A stretch of 64,000 nucleotides of DNA from Nilaparvata lugens (lineage: Eukaryota; Arthropoda; Insecta; Hemiptera; Delphacidae), in assembly GCF_014356525.2 (NCBI RefSeq), contig NC_052515.1:18912900-18976899 (forward strand), given 5' to 3'. The notes under the pieces are model-generated. The model was not told the DNA's origin. It ran no database searches and was given only the letters and a program-made list of their open reading frames with translations. How positions within the stretch are numbered: position 1 is the stretch's first letter; every line of letters starts with the position of its first letter. Positions 10,441 to 22,319 of this stretch are shown in pieces. Position numbers and translations under genes: made by a program.

Positions 10441-12362
10441 AATAGAATTGAACTCACCATTAAGGAACGAAGAACATATTGATCGGGAGTTGGAGAAGTT
10501 TGTGACTGATATCCAACAGGCAGCATGGTGTAATACCCCACAAATCAGAAGAAGAACCACTGGAAATAATTACCCTGCGGAAATCAGAGAATTGATTGTT
10601 GAAAAACGAAGAGCTAGAAGGAGATGGCAGCAATCACGTTCCCCCCAAGACAAAAGAGTTTTGAACAATTTAACTCAAGAACTAAGGAGAGAGATTCAAT
10701 GTATCAAGGAAGAATCAATTAATAGTTACTTGAGAAACTTGACAGCAGAATTCAGCACGGACTACTCACTCTGGAAGGCAGCTAAAAAAATAAAACGAAC
10801 CATTCAACAATCTCCTCCTCTCAGAAAGCAGGACAGACAATGGGCGAGGAGTAGTGATGAAGAGGCACAGACATTTGCGGATCATCTTGTAAACGTTTTC
10901 CAGCCTATCAACTCAGGTGAAGACGAAACTTTAGAAGCGGATGAGAATATCTTACAGCCGAATCAAGAAATAATGCGTGTCACAGTAGAAGAAGTGAAAA
11001 GAGAAATAAGAAATCTGTATAACAAAAAAACCCCTGGATTTGACATTATAACCGGCTCAGTCCTCAAACACCTACCAAGGAAAGCAATAGTGAAATTAAC
11101 AAACATTTTGAATGCTTCTTTCAGACTGAAATTCGTACCAGGAATATGGAAAGTAGCAGAGGTTATAATGCTACTGAAGCCAGGTAAAGAGCCACATGAA
11201 GTATCATCATATAGGCCAATATCATTGTTACCGGTCCTATCCAAGTTGTTTGAAAGGATTTTACTTAGTAGGCTAAAACCAATAATTGAGAGACAGCACA
11301 TAATTCCAAATCACCAATTTGGCTTCAGAGTGAAACACTCAACAATAGATCAAGTGCATCGGATTATAAATGTAATAGAGAAGTGCTTAGAAGAGAAAAA
11401 AATTTGCTCAGCAGCTTTCCTTGATATAGGGCAAGCTTTTGATAAAGTATGGCATGAAGGTCTCATTTTCAAGCTCAAAAAAGTGCTACCAAAGCAATAT
11501 ACAGATATATTACAATCCTATCTCACTGATAGATACTTTAGGGTCAGGCATGAAAGTTCATATTCTGATTTGAAGGAAATTGAAGCAGGAGTTCCTCAAG
11601 GCAGTGTTCTGGGACCAGTTCTTTACCTACTCTATACCAGCGATATTCCCAGCCTTGATGAGAATACTACAGCAACATTTGCAGACGACACAGCCATATT
11701 ATCAGTAGACAGTAATATACATATTGCAACAGAGAAACTACAGAGATCCATCAACAAAATTCAAGATTGGACTAGAAAGTGGAGAATGAAATTGAATGAA
11801 ACAAAGTCGATTCACATCAATTTTACCAATAAGAAGGACCTGCCCAATGCCCATACCAATAACTATCAACAACCAAGTTGTACCATATGCTAATGATGCC
11901 AAGTATCTAGGTATGACCTTGGACGCAAAGCTTCGCTGGAAGGCCCATGTCAAGAAGAAGAGAGAAGAGCTTGGAATAAAATATAAGAAGCTGTATTGGC
12001 TGATCGGAAGAAACTCTGTCCTTTCAATCCGAAACAAAGTACTTCTGTACAAACAGATATTAAAGCCAGTATGGACGTATGGTATACAACTTTGGGGGTG
12101 TACCAAAGAAAGCAACATCAATATCATTCAACGTTTTCAAAACAAAGTGCTAAGGAACAATGTGGATGCTCCTTGGTATGTCAGGAACAGCGATCTTCAT
12201 AGAGACCTTCACGTCGATCTGGTGTCCACCGAGATCCAGAGGCATGCGGAGAGGCACGAGGGGCGACTGCACCAACATGACAACGTCGAGGCGATCCAGC
12301 TGCTAGACAATGGAGGGTTGGTGCGGAGGCTCAAAAGGAGGAAACCGTTTGAGCTAGTGTAG
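10428..12362 (+). pseudogene. Jockey-type LINE ORF2, 5'-truncated, reverse transcriptase with a frameshift
   Basis: The copy starts within the linker after the endonuclease and reads a full reverse transcriptase in 10448-11893: SYRPISLLPVLSKLFER, FLDIGQAFDKVWH, GVPQGSVLGP and the catalytic FADDTAIL. Near 11840 the frame shifts, and the C-terminal domain continues in another frame (11796-12362) to the same end as the minus-strand copy. It lacks the endonuclease N-terminus. Its head lies directly against the head of the minus copy at 10427/10428, giving a head-to-head pair. Confidence 0.87.
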
Positions 12363-14115
12363 TGCTTGTTCAAGTAGTGTCCAGTGAAAGAGCAGAGCAG
12401 TGATTGAGTGAATCTAGCTTCTATAGTGCAGTCAATAAGTGTACATATTAATTGAACAATAGCAGTAAGAGTTTCTAATGAGAAATTCACTGTTCAATTT
12501 TTCAAGTAGTAATTTAGGATAGAAAAAATTAGCTCATTAGTCTTTAGACTAGATGGCTATAGTATTGACCAATAGAAAAAAAAATATTGTAGAAAATATT
12601 GATAATTAAATTTGTTTTAAACATTGTCTAAATATGTTTACAATATAAAACAATATCATCTTGAAAATATTGTTTTTCGTAAAGTACAAATATTTTTTCA
12701 ATATTTAATGCATATTGACAAAAAAATATTTGTACAATATAAAACAATATTTATTACAAATATTGTTTTTTCACGACAGTAAATATTTTTGAAATATGTA
12801 ATAAATATTGACACAACTAGGAAGATAAATGTTGCAAGACCGAGAAATGTATCCAGTCAGCACACAATGTCAAAATGACGTTTTTTCACATAAAAATGGT
12901 GTAGAATTGGAAACGCTTTCATTACGTGAGATTCACGTATGAATGTAAAAGTGAAAAAGTTATGAAATTCATACCGTAACATGATTTTCACATAGGCCTA
13001 CTATTTTTAACCAAAATTTTTGCATTTGCCAATATAATTTTCAAGTCACTTTTTTTCCTGCTCTATCACTGAACATCGGTAGAATTATTGATTTCTAAGG
13101 TGAATTATTCTGGGCGACTATATTTTTGATGTTTTCAATTTATTTTATGCCAATTGTAGGGATTGAGAGGGGGGAAGTGTCTCCCCCACTCCTGTAATCC
13201 CTAACAATGTTTCAATTTAGACTTTCTGTTGTTGGTCTGTGTGTGTGTGTGAATTAACCGATTGACTTGAAATTTCAAACTTAAGGTCCTTATACCATGA
13301 GGATCCGATAATAAGAAATTCAATAAAATCCAATTCAAGATGGCGGAAAAAATGGCGGATAATTACTAAAAAACCATGTTTTTCACGTTTTTCTCGAAAA
13401 CGGCTCTAACGATTTTTTTCAAATTTATACCATGGATAGCTATTCATAAGCCCTATCAACTGACATGAGTCTCATTTCTGAGAAAATTTCAGGAGCTCCG
13501 TAATATTCTTGAGAAAAATGGCGGATAATGACAAAAAATCAATGTTTTTCACGGTTTTCTCGAAAACGGCTCTAACGATTTCCTTCAAATTTATACCATG
13601 GATAGCTATTTATAAGCCCTATCAAATGGCATGAGTCTCATTTCTGAGAAAATTTCAGGAGCTCCGTAATATTCTTGAGAAAAATGGCGGATAATGACTA
13701 AAAATCCATGTTTTTCACCGTTTTCTCTAAAACGGCTCTATAGATTTTTTTCAAATTCATACCATGGATAGATATTCATAAGCACTATCAACTGGCATGA
13801 GTCTCATTTCTGGGAAAATTCCATGAGCTCCGTAATATTCTTGAGAAAAATGGCGGATAATGACTAAAAATCCATGTTTTTCACGGTTTTCTCGAAAACG
13901 GCTTTAACGATTTTATTCAAATTTAAACCATGGATAGTTATTTATCAGCTCTATCAACTGGCATGAGTCTCCTTTCTGGGAAAACAATGGGGGGTCCACC
14001 CCATCCTTGGGAAATGGACTTAGTAACCTCCTTCTCGTGCATGAAGTAGGTAGGTAGCGCAGTTCATAAAAAGAACACATAGTCGAGATATTTCATCTGT
14101 AGAACAGCTGTTTTG
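12363..14115 (+). repeat. Right arm of the large inverted repeat
   Basis: It mirrors 7660-9055. After the Jockey stop codon come about 800 bp of AT-rich sequence, a block ending TCCCTAACAATG, a short GT run near 13238-13250, and then a tandem block of 166-bp units. The dispersed-repeat tail GTGTGAGTGTACCACACC ends near 14278. No coding sequence is recognised. Confidence 0.75.
13374..13985 (+). repeat. Tandem array of ~166 bp units (about 3.7 copies)
   Basis: The landmark CATGTTTTTCAC recurs near 13374, 13541, 13706 and 13872. Each unit contains TTCTCGAAAACGGCTCTAAC, a TTTATACCATGGATAG-like stretch, GGCATGAGTCTCATTTCTG and AGCTCCGTAATATTC, ending AAAAATGGCGGATAATGAC. Single or partial units occur in copies near 7850-8090, 28230-28370, 37080-37290 and 37950-38110, so the unit belongs to a dispersed element. 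Confidence 0.85.
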
Positions 14116-14239
14116 ACGACTTTAAAAAAATGACGACTAAAAAAATCATCGAATTTCACAATTATTCACAAAAAGAAAAAGTACTTTGAAAACAATTATA
14201 TATACACATATACAGAAGTCTGATCGTAGTTTCAAATAA

Positions 14240-15637
14240 TTATGAGCAAGGAAAGTTGTGTGAGTGTACCACACCAGATTTTTTGTTATTGACGACATCA
14301 ACGGCTGTCAAGTAGCAGAATTCATGAGTGTGTCTGCTTAGCGCTACAATAGCATGATTTACACTGTTATAGATGTACATTTGCTTCGTATTCATCCGCA
14401 CGAGAACAATGTACTTATAAGTAAGGCCTTGAGCTTCATGTACTGTGTGTATTTTTATTGTTTCATCCAACTTCCAGGTACATATGTCCTGAATATTTTT
14501 TCTCGTTTTGCGTGTAAGCCAGTACAAGCGTTTCTGGTTCAATTGTAGGAAATTCATAATTGAAAAGACATCTCCTAATTGATCAAATGGCATTGCTCCT
14601 ATGCACTCCGTATGCATTAGTAGTACTGCCTCATCTATGAAGACACGATCATACTTCTTGTTATTAGTTACATTTATGATGAATGATGGAACCGTCCTGT
14701 AAATCGATCTGATTATACCTCTACAGCTCCTCTCACCAATTTTCTTAATAACCCTCTCTCACATCATTGATGCCTGCTTTTGTTTGACAAAAAACTAAAG
14801 CAATTCATGGTTTGTGTTCATTGAAGATAGTGTATGTTTTTCCACATCCTGGCACACCATATATCCATTTTATCTCAGGTATTTGAAATTGGCAACATCG
14901 ACTGTAGATATATTTTCATATAATTCACCATTCAGCATGAGCTGGATACCTCGACTCACAATTATATATCTCTCTTGTGTGCAGAATTTATTCGTTTCGT
15001 CGTTGAATGGCACGTAGGTTCCTTCTTTCTCCAAACAATAACCCATTCTATACTTCGTTTCAGATGACCATAGAAATATCCTCAAAACATTATCATAAAT
15101 ATTCATTCCATTGATCCTAATGTCCAGTGAATAGGAATAGGAACTGAGCAAGTTTTTCTCTGTATTACTCACCAAAATATCATTGTACATTAAAGCATTT
15201 GTGCTATCATATTGTCTCAAGAGATTTCTCAACTCTATCATACTGTTAAAATGAATTCTTGGATTGAAGATTCTTCTGGTAGGTATCCTGATGGGCAAAA
15301 TTTTTTATTTAATATTTCGGCTGGGATGTCCAGAAACTTTGAATTATTTATCCCTCTATAATAAAATACGAATTTGATATTGTTTGTAGACAATACCAAA
15401 CTTATTGGTTCCAAAGGAATCAATTTCAATTGTTGATGATTGTTTATCAACTGCACAGTTATCTATAGTATTCAACAATTGTCCAAATTTATTGATAAAA
15501 TCACTATCTTCTATCAGTAAATACCAATTAACAATATTCAATGACGCATAAAATTTCGTAGACAAGTCAATCTGCTTACTCTGCGATACTACGGTCGTTA
15601 GACTGTTATATTCATCTTTGGTCAACGCCTTGACCAA
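14240..15637 (-). pseudogene. Endogenous viral element: helicase region of an alpha-like positive-strand RNA virus, broken
   Basis: Minus-strand fragments together show a superfamily 1 viral helicase (Viral_helicase1 type). In order they are two overlapping upstream pieces (15637-15238), a 142-codon piece (15298-14870), a short piece with Walker A GVPGCGKT near 14845, then a piece with Walker B FIDEA near 14635, motif V VHEAQG and motif VI VALSRHT (to 14240). Several frame changes and at least one stop, just after the Walker A region, break it. No methyltransferase, polymerase, capsid or glycoprotein was recognised nearby. The N-terminal extension fits insect-associated negevirus/virga-like replicases best, but that assignment is inference. 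It lies downstream of the last identified esterase exon. Confidence 0.72.
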
Positions 15638-15949
15638 AGTTTACAATAGTTTACCAAAGTTTACCTTGACCCTGTTTACAATAGTAGTGATGCCTTTTGA
15701 ATGTTTACTTTTCCTTTTTCAAGGCGAACAAACGAAATATTTAGGTCAGTGTATTCACCAAAATTATAAACTAGAGATGTCCTATTTTTTATATTTGTTG
15801 AACTCTATTCGTTCTATGAGAGTAGTAATGCATCGTAGTTAATGCATCTATAACGTGATTAATATCTATTGAAATATCACAATTTTCACTTTTTAGAGTC
15901 TTATTATTAACTTTTTTTCAAACAATCCAATAATCCGTTTTTTCAATAA

Positions 15950-16564
15950 GTTGTTGCAATGCTTTCTGGTTACAGGGACATTTTGGATCGCCGACTCTAT
16001 GACCTGTTGGCTTCTTAAGTTTCAAGCAATTGTGACAAACTGATTGCTAGGACGTGTTGGTGCAGTTTTTAATATTATGACCCTCCTCAGCACAATGTCC
16101 ACATATATATTTCTCTTTTTTGCGGAATTTTGTTACATGCCCAAAGCTGTGACATTTGAAACATCTCTGAACAGAAATAGAATCATTAAGTCTACAAATC
16201 TACAAAACCAACTTGTATTCTTGTTTTTTAATATTTTATTGATTTTTTAAGGGTACTTTAATTCTATTTTATAAATACAAGAAAGTAGCCCTGAATACAT
16301 GCATTCTACAAAAACACGCTACCTATTAATTGAGACTCTTCTTATTTCAGGCTCGCACTCAATTATCCAATGTACCGCTTCCTTATTCTTAGGTCCTACT
16401 TTGGAAAGAGGTTTAAACCCCTTGAGGAACTGGGACTTTTCCAAGACCGAGTCGCCAAAATTCTTATTGTATATCACTTCAGCAAGTTCTTCATTACTCA
16501 ATTCTGTTGGTACATCATAGATGATTACTCTAGATTTCTTGTTGTGTGGCTCGCTTAGTGACAT
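15950..16564 (-). pseudogene. LINE ORF1 (gag-like) fragment with CCHC zinc knuckles
   Basis: From 16564 the minus strand reads an 81-codon piece with RVIIYDVPTELSNEEL and EAVHWIIECEPEIRRV, typical of ORF1 proteins of I/R1-group LINEs. After a degraded stretch (16310-16195) it reads zinc-knuckle-like CFKCHSFGHV, CGHCAEEGHNIKNC and CHNCLKLKK, with a TAG between the second and third. The first knuckle has lost its last cysteine. The fragment begins only ~22 bp beyond the donor site of the esterase exon at 16586. Confidence 0.7.
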
Positions 16565-16585
16565 AAATTATATTAAATGACTCAC

Positions 16586-16730
16586 CCCTCATCAATGAAG
16601 CTTGCCCACAGTGACGTAATCGATTTACGCATTTGGACCTCAATCTTCTGGTCCTCTTCATCGGGTGTGTCATCAGCGCTTTGAAGCTCGTCTCTTGTCA
16701 GTAGTGCAAACTCTTCTCGATGCAAGTTGG
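16586..16730 (-). CDS. Carboxylesterase-family exon, last one found (region around the catalytic-His position)
   Basis: The minus strand shows acceptor TTATTTTCAG before 16730 and donor GTGAGT after 16586. The 145-nt exon takes up the phase-1 codon from the exon ending at 17071 and encodes ANLHREEFALLTRDEL, then DEEDQKIEVQ and SITSLWASFIDEG. Known carboxylesterases have a GVSHGDDL-like His site here followed by a conserved helix ending in W-x-x-F. A histidine is present (LHREE) but displaced by one residue relative to that pattern. The exon ends in phase 2, so at least one more coding exon must follow below 16.5 kb; I could not identify it. Confidence 0.82.
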
Positions 16731-16856
16731 CTGAAAATAATCAAAAATGAACTACTAGTAAAATGATAATGATTCTATCTATGATAGAATTACTATATGA
16801 AGTAGCCCTGAAGGAATAACTGATAAAATCATGTTGATAAACAAAAATATTTTACA

Positions 16857-16942
16857 AGAAGAAGAAGAAGAAGAAGAAGAAGAAGAAGAAGAAGAAGAAG
16901 AAGAAGAAGAAGAAGAAGAAGAAGAAGAAGAAGAAGAAGAAG
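16857..16942 (+). repeat. (GAA)n microsatellite in an intron
   Basis: About 28 uninterrupted GAA triplets lie in the 340-bp intron between two esterase exons (17071 and 16730), reading as poly-serine or poly-glutamate in some frames. Its position 130 bp from an exon makes length change potentially relevant to splicing, but there is no coding role. Confidence 0.93.
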
Positions 16943-17070
16943 ACAACGAAGACGACGACAATTCAGCGGTAGGCTAAGGGACGGTATGGTTGGAAATGAT
17001 ATGCCGGATTAGCGGCAGTGCGAGGATGTGACGGGTTCTATCATAGTTTATTGTATAGAGTAGATCTTAC

Positions 17071-17329
17071 CCCACCGCGTGACTGGAGACACCAGGAAGT
17101 CGACCACCCTATTAAACTTGTAGTTGTACTTGTACATATAAACTTTTTTATCATAGATCGCTTTCACTTGTTTCTCGAAATAGTCATCCGTAAAATGATA
17201 ATTGCCCGGCAGATTGAACTTCTTCCAAATAGACATTCTCGCCTCGTCTGTCTGCAATTTCCTGAGGGTCAATCCATGTAGTCGCGCTGCTTCCACTATT
17301 CCCGTTGTGTACATGCGATCGCTCACCAT
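17071..17329 (-). CDS. Carboxylesterase-family exon (SDR…EAARL segment)
   Basis: The acceptor is GATGATGACAG before 17329 and the donor GTAAGA after 17071. The exon is 259 nt: 86 codons plus one base, phase 0 in and phase 1 out. It begins MVSDRMYTTGIVEAARLH, matching the conserved (L/M)xSDRxFxxxxxxAARL block of insect carboxylesterases, and ends with KKVYMYKYNYKFNRVV, the equivalent of the PVYFYYFxYRG strand. Between them sits an unusually long segment (about residues 20-60) with no obvious counterpart in standard esterases. The initial ATG is not a translation start because the exon is preceded by a proper acceptor. Confidence 0.85.
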
Positions 17330-20328
17330 CTGTCATCATCAAAAGCATTGCATCAATTATGAAATAGATAAATGAACTCATGCACAAGTCTTGAGGCTGG
17401 AGCTCATGTGGGCATCACTATCACAAAAAGAACAAGGAATATAGAATGTTCATCAAAAGGAGAGACAACAATAAAATTGTTGCGCTTGCAAGGTTAGGAA
17501 GAAGAGATGACTCGTATCAGCTGTTACTATTATTAGGTACTGAACTTTCAAATCACAGATCACAGCGGTGCTCCCATTGACACTGGATTAAGTGTACTGC
17601 GATTAATACTAGTGACCCTGGGTGGGAGAAATCGCTCAAGATCTATTGAATTGTAATTTATTTTAAACTCACCACTTTTAATTAATCTTACAGAGTTGAT
17701 GAGAATCATGGAAACAGCGAAATATTTCTTTAACAATAATAATTTGCCAGTAGGTTTCATTGGGAATTCTAACAGATTTATGTTAGTTATTTGAAATGAA
17801 AAATTACTCTGTTGCTTTAACATCTTTGACCCTCATATAGATCCAAATTTGTTTTTTGTGATGAGAAGGTGTTCTTTTGATACATGATTTCGATACAAGA
17901 GTTTCAAGAAAAAATAAATGGCGAAAACTGCACATTGATATCTCAACCCGTATCAGTTTGTTGTAAATTGTGTGTTGTATATCAATCAGCTAGAAACATG
18001 TGTCAGCGGCTCAGTGCATGAAGGACTGCGCTTCTTGAAAGCTCCCAAATAGCCTCAGCTGATGTTGTGAATGAATGAATAGAAAAACTTTAGTAATTGC
18101 ATGCAATGAATTCTTCAGCTGACTGAAAAAAAACAATTTTTTCTTATGCACTTTCAATGTTATTCTTATATCCTGAAAAAGGACGAAGCAGTGAATCAAT
18201 TTTGTTGTCCAACGAACTTGTCCTGTAAAAAGGTTCCAAGAATACGTGATAAAAGTTTGAAGCTGTTTGAAGCAACTCTTTCTAAAGTTATTGTAGAACA
18301 TAGAAACAGACGGACAACAACTTTGGTCTTAGTGAGTCAAAAGTGAGAACTCGCTAACGCTCACTCAATTATATTCAGTAATTATTTCCTACTATCTGAA
18401 TGCTGTGAACTATATGGAATATAATAAAATTACTCTCTAATTGTGAATCGTTCTCGCTGCCGTGAGAAGTTTAGAAATGTCATCACAATTACACGTTGAG
18501 CTTTCCTTCTTCTCTGCAGTATAATTCCTGTCATTTTCATGATGCATCAAAACAAATAACAATGCTCGAAACAGTACGAACACATGTACCGCTGAAGAAG
18601 AATTGCAATCAGCTAAAATCGGGATTACATGAGTTTCCCAATACTTCTTCACTGGTCAACTGCTAACAATATTCATCAATACATGCCAGCTCGTATAATC
18701 CTTAAACCAGTTATTTTTTAGACCAATTGTTTTTTAAAGGTTGCGTCTGTCTATTATACTTACTATTCTACATCTTTCTCTTTGAAATTCAATTTTCTAC
18801 AAGTTGAGTGGAAAATATGTTGTGTTTATTGTACATTTAACATACGGTAGTAAATCTGCTTCAAACCTTAAAGGAACATGTTTTCCGGGACCTAGTTTCG
18901 CTTATTTTGTCACATATTTTAAAAATTACTGCAGCTACAGGTCTGGAAACGGTTTTATTAAATTTTTCACCCAACTTTACATAAATTAATCTAAATTTTA
19001 CAACTTAATTAACAGCCAACACATACCCGTAGGGCAGGGGCGAGGCGTGACTTTTTGGCTCAGTCATCTCCAGGAACAATTCAGTTGAAATTTTGAATGA
19101 AAGCTGCCCCCCCCTACTTTAAAGATTATGTTTCATTTTGGACGATTATTTATCGAGCAAGATGACATCTAGTATAAGATAAGCTCACTATTCAAAATCC
19201 TAGAGTTGAAAAGTGTAGAACTTGGCTAAATCTCAAGCTCGGAAACTGGCCCTCAAATTAATTAAAGAAATTGAAATGGAATTCTTTATTCTTCATTGAT
19301 TCATACAACAAGAGTACATCATCAAAAATGACAGGGAGAGAAAAAATAAGGTAACCTTGAACTATTCCTCTCCCAAATTTAGATAAGGTTACACACAGTC
19401 CGAAATAGGTCAAGTCTTGTAGTTGTTCACTTTACTTAATTTTCAGTTCTTGATTATTTTCACAAAGTAGATTTTTGAATTTAGATGCTTCAAAACCAAA
19501 CATAGAAGAAATAATAATAATTATCAATAACAAATTGCAAACAAAATAATAACTATCGTACGGTTTGCAACACTGGCGCGGAACAGTGGAATCGCAGAAA
19601 ATAGCGATGTCTTTGACCGTTCACTCCACCATCGTTTACGGGGAGAGGGAGAGTGATGATGCAGAAGAGTGGTGGTAACCAATGCTAAATAGCATTAACT
19701 GGAATCGCATGTTTTTGAGAAGCACATTGAACGGATGGAACTGAATGCAGTAGTCTACTTTATTCAAGCTTGGCGCGCTCGCAAAAAACGTTTCTCTTTT
19801 GGTTTCTTCACCTTTTTTGTATTTATTTTTAATATTTTCAATTTAATAATATACACATTACATATAAATTTCTGTCCAGTCATCGCCGAATCCAGAGATG
19901 ACCGGACGCCTCGCCTCTGCCGTAGGGCTTCGTTTAAGCAGGGGAACTTAAATTCAGCCGAAATCATTCACCCAGTATAACTTGGTAACTAAGCATTTTC
20001 GGACCTATGTTAATTAGAAATTTTTTCCTTCTGATGTGAGGAATCACGCCCTGACATATGGCCACCTTTTTTCAGTATACCCTGTATAGCACATAACAGA
20101 GAACACTTCACAGCTTCATAATACGAATATGATTAAACAGGAAACACGATATAGTGAGTCACTCACTACAAAACTAGACTTTTGAGAAAGTTTTCTTAGC
20201 CACCAAAAATTTCCGGAAAATAATGTAAGTTTCTAAGTGTTTTTCAACTATCTGTATCGTGTTTCCTGTTTTAATTAGTATTATAATAAACATATATATG
20301 CATAATACGTGTTGTATAACATGTATAC
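17330..20328 (-). other. Esterase intron (~3.0 kb) with no recognised gene
   Basis: This interval lies between exons ending at 20329 and starting at 17329. It is AT-rich and has scattered repeat scraps: a LINE-3'-end-like AATTCTTTATTCTTCATTG near 19277, an inverted pair near 19029 (GTAGGGCAGGGGCGAGGCGT) and 19900-19925, and a TTTTTTCAGTATACCCTGTATA transposon-end-like motif near 20069. The short open frames here show no recognisable domain. Confidence 0.6.
20134..20275. mobile_element. Short inverted-repeat element (MITE-like, ~140 bp)
   Basis: The ends TTAAACAGGAAACACGATA (20134) and TATCGTGTTTCCTGTTTTAA (20256-20275) are near-perfect inverted copies about 19 bp long, enclosing ~100 bp with no coding capacity. 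It sits ~50 bp from the donor of the esterase exon ending at 20329. The superfamily is not determined. Confidence 0.6.
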
Positions 20329-20510
20329 CTGACTGAAGACTTCTGCCGACTCATTACCATTGAAGACTTTCTTTGTGTAGTGCTCTCTGATTTGCCAGAG
20401 AACCTCGTTCATAATTTCATCGTCGAGTCGATCAACCAAACCCAGAATTTGTGGCGCTAGCCGGAAGTAGTTCTCATGCTGGTATTCCGTGTCTATCTTA
20501 CTGATGAAAT
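20329..20510 (-). CDS. Carboxylesterase-family exon (helical segment before SDR)
   Basis: The minus-strand acceptor TATTTGCAG precedes 20510 and the donor GTATAC follows 20329. The 182-nt exon completes a codon begun in the exon ending at 24564 (G|AT, Asp) and then reads 60 codons: FISKIDTEYQHENYFRLAP, LVDRLDDEIMNEVLWQI, REHYTKKVF. This matches the family segment in which an aliphatic P-x-x-L block is followed by a helix and an (I)xxxY stretch. It ends in phase 0, matching the next exon at 17329. Confidence 0.82.
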
Positions 20511-20798
20511 CTGCAAATACCAGTCAAAAATAGTATTGAATTGATAGGAAAATCTATATACGATGCACTTCATCAGGATAGGTAGTATCATTTAAATCAT
20601 TGAAAAGGGTTAACACAGGATTTGGTTGTTACACCATTATCACAATATATATCTGTATATCTGATGAACTACCAGAATTACCAGAGATAATTTTTTATTT
20701 ACCAGAGAGATTTTTCAATAAATTTGTGGTGAGACAGTATTGAATCTTCCTATTCAGTATTGATAATTACCACAAAATCATCTTCACTTCACAACTAC

Positions 20799-21830
20799 TG
20801 TCACAAAGTGTTTTGTGACAAAGAAAAGAGGGCCGAAACACACGACAATCTTGAATCTTGCTCTAAAATGAAGGAGTGTATTTGATAGCATCCCCACTCT
20901 TTCTCCTTTTCTGGAGATAACAGCTGGAGAGAAGCACTTTTTGGATTGTTGAAAGTAAGTTAAAGTGAACTTCTTTTGTGACAGGAGACCCTCTTTTAAA
21001 CTCGAGATAGAGTTGATGGCTGAAATCCAACCTGGAGATCAGCAGTCAGTGTTATTCCTCGTGGATTTAGTTAGAGCTGATTCCCTCCGACGACAGGAGT
21101 AGCTTGAAGAACTCGTGTTTATGGTCGCGGCGGTATGGCAGCGAGAACCTGTTTTAGGCCCTAATACACGGAAAAGTGTTATTAGCTCCCTTAGTTACTA
21201 CCGTGATGTTCGCGTTTTGGACTTAAGGCGACTTCCCGGTGAGCACACCCCAGTTATCTACCCTACAGAACTTAGCTGAAATTCCTATACCCTCATATCC
21301 GATACCCTCACACCCCCAAAACTCTTACCCCTTCACACCCCTCTACCCATCATCCTTACCACCCCTTAAAAGGGGAGCGACCTTGGCTGTCAAGCAGTGG
21401 CATTTCCTGGCCTATCCCAACCCCTACCAAAAATCCTTTACCCCCGATGGCAGGGGGGCTACCTCGGCTGTCAAGCAGTGGCTTTTTCTAGTCCATCCCA
21501 ACCCCATCCAGAAATCCTTCACCCCTGTGGGCAAAGGAGCGACCTCGGTTGTCGAGCAGTGGCGGTTTATGGCCGTTTCCCCCATCCACCACTGGAACGT
21601 TTTGTCAGGGGAAAGTTGAGAGCGTCCAGCTTATTCTTCAACCGGGCAACGAGAAATGTTCGCGTCGAAGGAACGAACCATCAAGCTGCTCAACCGTCAC
21701 CTCCTTGTCACGACCTTACGCCTTTTGAGACTAGCCGAATGGAACGAATATCCAGAACGACAATATCAAGGTTGGTGAAAACCATACTAACACTATCAGA
21801 TAATTGATTATATTAATCGTTTGTTTGTTT
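20799..21830. repeat. LTR-like or unclassified repeat with three ~83 bp tandem units
   Basis: The start TGTCACAAAGTG (20799) resembles the TGTCACAAAG start of the LTR at 4232. At 21366-21580 three tandem copies share GCGACCT(T/C)GG(C/T)TGTCAAGCAGTGG, with C-rich linkers. The GC content and lack of stops produce overlapping open frames on the plus strand that I do not believe are genes. The right end and any target duplication were not found, so solo-LTR status is only a suggestion. Confidence 0.35.
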
Positions 21831-22319
21831 GTTCGCTAGATTATCCAGAATGGATTTGGGATATTTGTGTTATAATTATCGAAATTCAGATGATGTCAGA
21901 GAGTCAGTGATGGAAATAACAACCCAAGATATGTGTTGTACATTACAAATTAACACATATTCAATTCAATTTATTCAAACACACAAAACACATACTAATC
22001 AAAAACAAAAAAAAATAACAATAGTACTGTTAAATTAGGAAACATTTCATACAATAAACCTCAAATTGAATATGCTGAGTTGTGTGGTACGCTGGAGAGA
22101 TAAAGGAAAGAGAAATATATTGTCAACTACATGGTTGCCATGTCATAGTGAACAGAAGGGTAAGAATAGGAAGAAGGTGAAAAATGTGAAAACTCTTTTC
22201 ACAATGGAACCTTGTTATAGTACATATATTCTGCTGTATTATTTGCTTCGTCCATATAGCCCATTATAATAATCATAATACACCACGATTTAGCACAGAC
22301 CTTGTAATAAATCTTCTTA

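Noticed and set aside
16779..16961. Poly-serine ORF
   Set aside because: Translation of the (GAA)n microsatellite in an esterase intron.
17560..17823. 87-codon minus frame considered as a chemoreceptor-type tail
   Set aside because: No conserved receptor motif or splice context; best explained as chance in intronic DNA.
20799..21830. Solo LTR of the same family as the LTR at 4232
   Set aside because: Only the first ~10 bases match; no matching end or target duplication was found, so it is kept as an unclassified repeat.
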